Shown here: positions 10,660-20,300 of the stretch, in pieces
How the letters are laid out: every line of letters starts with the position of its first letter
Numbering within the stretch: position 1 is the stretch's first letter
NCBI GenBank assembly: GCA_032718475.1
Contig: JAUCBJ010007222.1
Coordinates: 1-35,998, forward strand
Length of the DNA stretch: 35,998 nucleotides
DNA from: Nemertoderma westbladi
Taxonomy: Eukaryota > Xenacoelomorpha > Nemertodermatida > Nemertodermatidae
Direction of reading: 5' to 3'
The notes under the pieces: model-generated
Seen by the model: only the letters and a program-made list of their open reading frames with translations
What the model was told of the DNA's origin: nothing
Databases searched by the model: none
Program-made: the position numbers and the translations under genes

Positions 10660-12211
10660 GGTTTGACTAAATACGCCACCGACAACCACCGACACCTTTC
10701 GCATACCACAAGTAAAATCGCAAACCGACAGTATACCAACAACTTCGGCAATGTTAGTAAACTATTTCAGTACATCTGTACATGGTTATACAATTTTTTT
10801 TTCCAATCCAAATATTTATAACAAATTATATTGTCCACTGTCGGCCTGTTGTCGGTGGTGTAATTAGTCATGATAATTTCTTTAATAGCCTATATAATAC
10901 CGCCTTCATAAATTATCTGTTTTAAATTATTATATTGCATACCGTACCGGTAACGTACCTAATGGTAAAAATCGTTAGTGTTTTTCATATGTCGGTGGTG
11001 GTATATTTCTGCGGTATCCGTTCCTATGCTCTGACATACAGTACAGTGCAATACAATTCCGAAATTTATTACTTTACATACACCTGCACATTGTGTGCAG
11101 TAATTGGTATTTACCTAAATGATGTAGGCCTAAACTAAAGTGAAGGAAGGAAACAAGAAACAACTGAAGCTCCTTTCTCTCTTGGATGTTACCGGAGAAG
11201 AATGGTTGCAGGTTGCCCAACACAATCTCCCAAGGATGACCACTTCATAATCATAACTATGTATTCACCCTTTTCTGTATCCCCTTACTGCCTTAAGCCA
11301 GGCGACATATTGCACTTTTGGATTTGTTAACCTAAGACAGTCTGACTACCACCGACAAAAACTAATAATAATAGCAACACACCGACATATGAAAAACACT
11401 CACGATTTTTACCATTACGCTATGCAATATAATAATTTAAAACAAGATAATATATGAAGGCGGTATTATATTTTAAAGAAATTATCATGAATAATTACAC
11501 CACCGACAACAGGCCAACAGTGGACATGGACAATATACTTTGTTACGGTCCTACGAATTACCCCAAAATACCCCAAAACACCCCAAAATACCCCAAAACA
11601 CCCCAAAAGACCCCAAAATAGTATAAAACTACCCCAAAATACCCCAAAATAGTTTAGAATTACCCCAAAATACCCCAAAATAGTTTAGAATTACCCCAAA
11701 ATACTTTTTTTTCAGCCTTTGTTTTGGAAATTTAATTTACCCCAAAATATGGCAAAATGACGAATTACCCCAAAATAATGACGAATTACCCCAAAATAAT
11801 TAAAAAATTTTTCTTCACTCTCGTTTATTGTTTTGGTTAAAAAAACTTGCCACTGTAACCTGCTCCTTTCCCTCGCTGTTAAAAAACATGGTTAGCTTAT
11901 TTTGGGGTATTTTGGGGTAATTTTTTAGCCTTTTTGGGGTATTTTGGGGTAATATTTGACTATTTTGGGGTATTTTGGAGTATTTTGGGGTATTTTGGGG
12001 TGTTTTGGGGTATTTTGGGGTAATTCGTAGGACCCCTTTGTTATAAATATTTGGAGTTGGACTGGAAATAAAAATTGTATAATCATGTACCGGTACTGAA
12101 ATAGTTTACTAACATTGCCGAAGTTGTCGGTATACTGTCGGTTTGCGATCTTACCTGTCGGTTTGTGTCGGTGGTATGCGAAAGGTGTCGGTGGCGTATT
12201 TAGTCAAATCC
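10660..12211. mobile_element. foldback DNA transposon with 9-bp target duplication
   Basis: The direct repeat ATTTTTAAG lies at 10651-10659 and 12212-12220. Termini read GGTTTGACTAAATACGCC on the left and GGATTTGACTAAATACGCC on the reverse strand at the right. The arms (about 10660-11000 and 11340-12211) are inverted copies of one another rich in CCACCGAC words; the right arm is lengthened by a second element. There is no transposase frame. An 8-9 bp duplication with GG termini resembles Merlin-type or foldback elements; the superfamily is inferred, not shown. Confidence 0.75.
11546..12035. mobile_element. nested foldback element with CCCCAAAATA arrays
   Basis: Inserted in the right arm of the surrounding foldback element. 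CTTTGTTA flanks it at 11538-11545 and 12036-12043, and the other arm of the host element keeps the empty site (ATTTGTTATAAATATTT on the matching strand). Termini are GGTCCTACGAATTACCCC in inverted orientation. The left half is tandem CCCCAAAATA/CCCCAAAACA, the right half its reverse complement. The centre carries the dispersed CGTTTATTGTTTTGGTT repeat. It is non-coding. Confidence 0.8.
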
Positions 12212-12220
12212 ATTTTTAAG

Positions 12221-13284
12221 GCACTTCCGTCTGTCCGTAATTCTGTAATTGTTAAACCAACAAATCGGCGCCGGTTTTTATTTTTGGGAGCGCCATTCGC
12301 CAAAGCCGGCGCACTTTACGATTTTCGAGCGCGCCACGCGCCATATTGGCGCGCTTTTATTGTAAAGCGCGCCGGATGGTAGGGTAGGCCTAATGCTAAT
12401 GCAGTAAGCCTATCTGGCTGTCAGGCAAATACCACCTATCTGCCTATCAGCCTATTGTTGTATTGTTTACGTAGTCTTAGCCAACAGGCCAATGACGGCG
12501 TTACGTTAAGTACTGCAGTACTGTTAGCGTTGAGTAGGGTTTAGGCTAATGTTACAATTTTGGAATAAATGACCATAAAAGAACATTAAAAGACCATAAA
12601 AAATTTATAATCTATATATTTCTGTATTGGCCGTTTGGTATGAACAGATGAAGGTTAGCTAAATATATTTGATTCTGTTACCGGCTGCCGGCTGACCGGT
12701 ATGTTAATTAATAATGAGGTCAGGCAGTCAGGAGGTGTAGGCCTATCACCTGATCACAGCTCTGCACAGTATCATATAAAGAGGTTATGAGTTGAACAAG
12801 CCCACTAACAGTATGGGGCGTTCCTCACTCTCATCCAATGATCCAACCCTTGTCTAATGGCAGAATGGAACAAGATATGCCCACGTAGACGTACCGGTAG
12901 AGCTGTGATGTAGCGCTGTAGGTCTGTGCGTATATATTATACGTATAGCATAGGCCTAAGCCTACCCCTTACTGAACTTAATATCTTACAGTCTTATGTT
13001 ACTTAAGTCTAGGCCTACTCCACTCCATACGGTACGATACAGCCATATTCAATTCATCTAACTGCTTAACGTCTAACGCAACGCTTCCCCGATAAATAAC
13101 TCTAACACACTCTATGTGCTGTGCCGTGGCCTGTCTATAAACCAATAAACTGCATAATGCCAAATGCAGTAGGCCTATCGTTAATGCTGTAATGTTAATG
13201 TAATATCAGAATACTGGAATATATATATTGGATTGGTTGATTCTGTTATTAAGCCGACAACTGAATCACCGATCGCCTCCCACC
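12221..13284. other. upstream region of the Angel-like gene
   Basis: Non-coding, with several TAGGCCTA words and the GCGCGC-rich island at 12265-12375. A TATA-like ATATATATA lies at about 13219-13228, some 60 bases before the start codon. Promoter and 5' UTR must lie here or overlap, but no transcription start can be assigned. Confidence 0.4.
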
Positions 13285-14358
13285 ATGACGAATCTTATCG
13301 AAACAATCGAGATTTCCGGTTCACTTGATAGTTTAAATGATTCCGAGTCCGGCCGAACCCCAAAACGCCACAGAATTGTGAGCGAAAACTCCACGAAGCA
13401 GGAACCTAACGAGAAACGAACCTGCCAACCCGAAAACCCTTCGGGCGAACCGTTCGACACATTCGTAACCGCCTACGTATCCGCAAACAACACGCCGTCA
13501 ACGAGCCCCACACCTGAGGCAACGGAGGAGGACCAAAAGAAATCAGAGTTCTCCGACGGACTCCAGTTTATATCCCACATCCAGGAGAAAGTCGTCGAAG
13601 TTTCCTCGTTAAACCCGAATGCGAGGGAGTTCTCTATGCCGAAGTCATTCCGCGAGCGTTTAAACGGCGCGGTTGTTAACGGGGACGCCGCCTTGCTGAG
13701 CACCTCGATGCCCTCTGGGATGGGTCGGCGGTCCTTCAACACGGCGGATCTTATAGGCCCGGAGATCCGCTACATCCCGGTGACCCCCTCGCTGTACGGC
13801 GCCCCCCTGCTCGCCCCCCACTCCCTGGGCCCCGCTCCCCCCTCCCCCGAAATCGAGCGGCCCTGGGTGCTGACCGCCTTCGGTAGGAAGCTCGCTTGTC
13901 TGCAGTCCATCGCCGTCGGACGACTCGGGAACTTTATCGCCCCGTTTCAGTTTTCCGTCACCGATTTCAACGTTCTTTCCCAGGACCTCATGGAAACCAA
14001 CGGGAATCTTTACTCTCACGTTTTGGACCCGCAGTGGCTCGCGTGGTCTTACCGCTCCACCGTTATACTCGCGGACATTATCCGACATTCCTCCGACATC
14101 GTCTGCCTGCAGGAAGTCAACGAGGTCCATTTCTACGACTTCTTCCAGCCCAAAATGCGCCAACTCGGCTACACCTGCGTGTATAAGAAGCGACGCGGGG
14201 ACAAGCCCGACGGTTGCGCCACGTTCGTTCGGAGCAGCGTGTTCGAGGTGCTACACGTACAGAAGGTTGAGTACTACGTGTCGGATCGCTGCGTTCTAGA
14301 TCGCGATAATATCGCGCTCATACTCACACTGAAACCAAACTTCCCGAAGAACGTTAAG
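13285..14358 (+). CDS. angel: Angel-like gene, coding exon 1
   Basis: 358 codons ending in phase 0 at AAG|GTTGGT, a mediocre donor. Encodes the disordered N-terminus (TPKRHR at about residue 34 could be a nuclear localisation signal) and the first catalytic block with FNVLSQD and CLQEV. The reading frame continues open into the intron to 14520, but the protein similarity stops at the donor. Confidence 0.88.
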
Positions 14359-17300
14359 GTTGGTACGACTACGCTTATAGCCTACTGTTATGTTATATTC
14401 AGATTACTTTATTTCCAGGGTAGAGTAGATAAATATAAATTAGATATTTTTTGTAGGCCTAAGAAGATTTTTTGCAGGATAATATACATGCAGGATAACA
14501 TAACTCTGGCAGACCCATAAAAGTCAACATTTTTGTTAAGATATACAATCTATTGAATCATATTATCTAGGCCTATTCAATATATTCCCCAAAGTAGAAC
14601 TTCTACACAGAAATGATGAATACGGTACGCTGATAACGTATTATAGGCTCTAAACTACTAGATTGAACGTAAAATATCTAAATGAAACTATCAAGGTGAA
14701 TTAATTTCACCGTAGAAATGTTGAATATTTGTAATGAAATATTGAATGATTAGATGTAATAATTACTTTCTACAGGGGGAGGGGGGGGGGGGGGGGTATT
14801 ACAAATCTACTTAATTTAGCAATCATGTCTCATTTATTAGCAATGTGTGACAGGGGGGGAGTCGAGCCAGCGTAACACTTTGTGACAGAAGGGGGTGGGG
14901 GGGGGGGGGGGGGTCAAAAATCGGGAAATTTGCGTGACATACTTTATGAACACCCCGTGATCTTTAAATATTGTTGCAACATGGGAGCGACTAAGTTCTT
15001 GTAAATCATCATATAATGCAGCAAAGCTGCTAAACATCTGACAAGCCACTCCACTACACCACTGCGGTGAAATTGTCTTGTGAAATTCGAAAGCATTAAT
15101 AAAAATAGAGTATAATATACCGGTATATATCAGTACCAAATATCAAAGGAATTCCATGGATGGATAGGCCTATATTTTAGGGAAATTGGTGATAACATCC
15201 GAAATTCCACAAAATATATTGTTTTATATTTGAATTCATTTATAATTAAATCAATTATATATTACTATTGTTATAAAGAGTAGGGTAGTTTAAAGTGTTT
15301 ATATGTACGGTACGTGCTTGATACATGCCTCACAACATATTGTATATGTGTGAGTTATTTAGGAAAATAACATGACTGATTGATTTACAGCCATGAAATT
15401 CATATTCGTTTTCCCTACTGGTTAAGTAATGGTCCATTCCACGAGAAGTGTTCCCAGGGGAAAAAATATTTTTTACTTCCTATCACGCCATTGCATATCT
15501 TATAATATACATAGAAGATCAAATTTTCTAGAACAGTGATTGTTTCTTAGTCATTCCATGTTATATTGAAAATATTTGACTTCAAAGTTTGCCATAATAT
15601 TGCAGTTATCAAAATAAAAATTGCACTTATTATGAATTTGGCTGGAAATGATAAAAAGATTAATGTTTACTAAAACCGTTCTTGTCTAAGTATTAAAGTC
15701 GAATGTAAGGAAAAACATCCAAATTGTAATTCTGGATAATATAGTTGTGACCAACTTTGCGAATGAAATGTTACTTTTCGTTTGTAACACACGTAACATA
15801 ATATAACTAAAATTTTCAATTTCTAAGCTTTCACTGCATTTGGTAAGTCATGGTTTGGTTAAGCATACAAAGTAAGAATGTTATTTGCTCTAAAATGCCA
15901 CAAAGAGTAAAGTCTGTGAATAATCCAGTACAACTTACAAGACAATTAAAAAATGTAACACACGTAACATGTTACGTGTGTTACATGTATGAATTTCAAA
16001 GTTATATAAAATAATTCAAGAATATAATAACATCAATTAGAAATTATATACCATTCATTAAGGGCGATTCATAGTTACCATGATGTCGCATCAAACATCA
16101 CTTTAACAAGTGCTGCAAAATACCACGTCTCGACTGCGAGATCCGCTATGCTCTCTACCTAAATGACCTACCTTAATTTTTAATTAATATAAATCCTTTT
16201 ATCCGGTTATGTGCCTTTCTTTCTTTTTTTATCTAATACTAACACAATACATCGTTCTCTACTTTTACTGAAAGTGCAACTAAAATTATATTCTTTAATT
16301 CTTCATAATTTTTCCTTGTGGAAAATATACGCCCCATTTGATTCATTAAGGGCGATTCACACGGGATAAGAATGAGTCATGCCTAGTCATGAAACTTGAG
16401 TACTGACAGCTACCCAATGAAAAAAAGTACACCATAATAAAAATGGAAATCTTTCTCTTTTGATTTGTTATACTTAAGTTTCAGGACTGGTCACGAGTCA
16501 TTCTTACCTCCAGTGTGAATCCCCCTTAATGAATGGTATATAATTTCTAATTGAAGTTATTATATCTCATTGAAATATTTGTAAATAAATATATACAAAT
16601 GTCTCATAACATGTTACGTGTGTTACATTTTTTAATTATCTCGTAAGTTGTACTGGATTATTCACAGACTTTACTCTTTGTGGCATTTTAGAGCAAATAA
16701 CATTCTTACTTTGTATGCTTTAACCAAACCATGGCTTACCGAATGTAGTGAAAGCTTAGAAATTGCAATTTTTAGTTATATTATGTTACGTGTGTTACAA
16801 ACGAAAAGTAACATTTCATTCGCAAAGTTGGTCACAACTATATTATCCAGAATTACATTTTGGATGTTTTTCTTCACATTAGGCATTAATACTTACTTAT
16901 ATACGGGGTAATGACAAGACCAATTTTAGTAAATATCAATTTCTTATCATTTTGAGCCAAATTCAAAATATGGGCAATTTTCATTGTGCTAACTGCAATA
17001 TTAGGGCAATCTTTGAAGTTAAACATTTACAATATAACATGGACTGACCAAAAAACAATCACTGTTCTAGAATATTTGATCTTCTATGTTTTATTATATA
17101 AAACATATATTTGTATACAATATGAATGAACATAATTTACTTTGCAAATGAAGTAGTGGTCTTAAATGTAACACACGTAAGGTAACACACGTAACGGAGG
17201 TCACTCGCATTTTTGGTCTACTACTTTAGTCAGAATTGGTTATATTACCTGAAACTATGTTATTTATCATTTTAGATATCTAATTATATCGGATAGTCAC

Positions 17301-20300
17301 TGCTCTGCATTACTAATACTCTTGATTTTCATGAAATTTAACGTACATTATTTGTCCATTTTTGGGTGCATTTCAAGTGTAACATACGTAACACTTTTCT
17401 AAATGCTTACCGGTACTGAGAATCTAATATTTACTTTTGTTCAATAATATTTCACATACACAACATGGAATAACCAAACAATTATACAGAAACTATAAGT
17501 TATTGTTTGTGAAGTGTTTTCTAATAAAATTTGCATGATGAACTTCAAAAATCGTATCAGGATGAAACACACGTAACATGGAATGGACCTAATATGGAAT
17601 TTGGGGGGGGGGGGGGGGGGGGTTGTTATGTTTTTGAGGAGAGCAACTATGAAACAATTGAGACGATTTAAATAAGTTTTTGATATCCACTATTATTTTG
17701 TGGTAAACATTTGGCATATGGGCGTGCCGGAGTTGGTATACTGTAATTGAGTTTTAAGGTTTTAAGTTAACTGGTTTTCTACTTTAGTTCGGGATTAGAA
17801 TCCCAGTTCGGTGTCTGTCTGGTAAAATCATGTGCTATAGTGCCCCGTCGTTTAGTATTCGTGGAATATTGTTTTAACAGTGTTTTACACACATTGTCTA
17901 TGATGTTATCGTTATGTTTATGTTTACCAAGTCTGTTCCGAGAAACTCAGTTTTTGTTTATAAATGGGATAAATTGTTCACAATTAGCTTATAATATTCA
18001 ACTGATAGATTTGATAAGGTATGTCGGATTAAACATGCAAACCAACAAACACATTAGAAGGTCCTAATTGATTTTATTCAGCAATGACAAAAGGCTTTAC
18101 GGCCTCCAATATAAATAATTTTAACATTATGATAGTTCTTTTTATGTCAGGTACCGGTAGGGATGTTGATCACTTGTTTTAACCCTCACAGGTGAGTAAA
18201 GACATGCGCGATATGCGATTAATAGTCGCCAACACGCATCTGTTATTCAACCCGAAACGCGGAGATGTGAAACTCTCCCAGTTGGGGTTCCTAATGGCGG
18301 AGATCGAGCGACTCTCCTACAAAGAACGAACCCTCAAACTAAACGACAACTACCAACCGGTCCTCCTCTGCGGGGATCTGAGCGCGTCGCCTACGTCGCC
18401 GCTCTACACCTTCCTGCGCCGCGGCTTCCTCAAGTACGACGGCTTGGATTGCGCGGCGGTGAGCGGACAGCTGGTCGAGGACTGGCCGACGTCCAGCCGC
18501 CACCGGTACCTCCGGTACCCCATACTGCCGGAGCAACTGCGTATCAACGAGGATTGCCAGTACCTCGGCGCCTTGTTCCAGCGACGCAAGCGGCAGGAGA
18601 ACCGCGTGGAGCGGTCCATCAGCGAGAGCGAGGGGGTCGCCGTGGGCAACCGGCAGCGGTTGCTGAGCAGCGGGAGGAACACGCCCACCTTCTCGGTTGG
18701 GAGTCCGGTTCCCGATGAAGAGGATGAGGTGGTTGACCCGGACCCGGAGAAGTGAGTGTTTCTGTAGATTATTATGGCCTGTGGGTGACTTTATATCCTC
18801 CTGGATATATATTGTTTTAAAGTAAAACATGTTAACTGTTTTTTTCAGTAACTCTTAAATTCCAACTATCCTAAAAAGTTAAATATTTCCCCGTTTACAG
18901 AGCCGGCATGGCGGCTGCCATGGATTTCCTTGGATTGGACTCGAGCACTAAACCTAAACGAGTTTACTCTCGGGAGTTCCTGCTGGAGTTACGGGACAGT
19001 CCGTTATGCGAGGCCGAGCCTCCGGGCCTGTCCACCTTCCCACCCGAGATGCGTCAGCAAGGGGAAAGTGAGTGGAGATTATCTCGAGATATATTTATTG
19101 GATAACATCTTTTTGTATCATTTATTGATGAAATAATGTTGTTTATTAAACTAACAATAATAGTTAGTCCCTCATACTATTATTATTTTCATACGCATCT
19201 CCTGTAGGTGAGGATTCGCCTATTCCCCCCAACGATGCCGACGACTTAGACGATCAGCCAGCCTCCATGGCGGAATACCTTCGTAGCACCTCGGATATGG
19301 TGTTACGTCACAAACTTAGATTCCTATCCGCCTTCGAACACCACCTAGTGGATGGTAAGTGTATATGTTTTTAGCTTTACTTAACCTTCTTTATTTTATA
19401 TTTTTTTCTAGTTTTATAATCTAGTACTTAATGAGATTACAGTCCGAGTTTAGACATGCAGTAGATAAGTAGACAGGCCTACAACTGTTAGCTACTGACC
19501 TGTGAACCGACACAGTAACGAAGGGGTCTGACTTGTATACTGGGGGACGGAACTGACATTAACTTGACGGTCAACCGACGCATAAAACATTATCATCCGT
19601 CTCATACAGTTAATTAGTTACACTTCATATAGAAATAGACAACTCTCTCATCCTGATGGGTTATGTAATATTATTACTAATATTTTAATATTCTTTATTG
19701 AATAAGCTGTCTCCAATAGCTCATTTATTTTGTTTGTCCGCTTTACTAATGTTGCAATTTGTGTAAACGTTGCGTTAGTGAGTTTGGTTCCTGTGGGATA
19801 TTATTTGAGGTGAGTAACTGACGTGTATGTCAGGGACCGGCGCGATTGAGAAAGTCTCATGGAATCGCCGGACAATTTGCCCCCAATTACACTTACTCAC
19901 CAAGGCCCCTAGGAAAATTGCACAATAAATAAGGTTCCTAACTAGTAGTTTAGCATTCCTAACTTGTTACAATATTAAACAATAAAAAACCGTATTATTA
20001 TATTTAATAAAACATCCATGTTTGCTTATTTATGTGCTCATTAATGTCGATATTTTCCAACTGAAGTAATTCATTACAAAAAAATAAAATGCTGACGCGC
20101 TGAAGCCATTCAATTACTTCATAAAATGGCTATAGCTAGCATAAAGACAATCACAATCAATTTGTTCTAGAAAAAAAATCGTGCAATTGTTGAAAAACAC
20201 AGAAAAAGTTGAGTTGTTGTGTTGATGTGTTTAAGTGTTGATCAAGGGAAATATTACTTGAATTTCATAAAACCATAGAAAATATTCAAAGGATTTCAAG

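Larger units (their letters stand above)
15431..17589. mobile_element. long hairpin DNA transposon with GTAACACACGTAAC boxes
   Basis: Termini GGTCCATTCCA in inverted orientation, flanked by TAAT at 15427-15430 and 17590-17593. The arms (about 15431-16057 and 16530-17589) are inverted copies over hundreds of bases; the left arm lacks about 450 bases present on the right. The box GTAACACACGTAAC, or its reverse complement, occurs at 15784, 15955, 15971, 16613, 16785, 17182 and, slightly changed, at 17168, 17379 and 17566. No transposase is present. Confidence 0.7.
14359..18191 (+). other. intron 1 of the Angel-like gene
   Basis: 3.8 kb, AT-rich. Contains poly-G runs at 14781-14796, 14897-14913 and 17603-17622, and the hairpin transposon at 15431-17589. 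No other coding sequence was recognised; short frames at 16648 and 17840 look like chance. Confidence 0.8.

Noticed and set aside
11466-11678. Small Phe/Gly-rich minus-strand membrane-like protein
   Set aside because: Translation of the CCCCAAAATA repeat; no independent evidence.
11551-12030. Internal telomere (ciliate-type CCCCAAAA repeats)
   Set aside because: Repeats are imperfect 10-mers arranged as two inverted arms inside an element with target duplications, so transposon arms explain them.
13660-14163. Minus-strand frame opposite exon 1
   Set aside because: Same reason: low-complexity Gly-rich shadow of the real exon.
16648-16911. 87-codon frame in intron 1
   Set aside because: Lies in an arm of the hairpin transposon and has no conserved features.
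18339-18830. Minus-strand frames opposite exon 2
   Set aside because: GC-rich shadow of the Angel-like coding exon; no recognisable protein.
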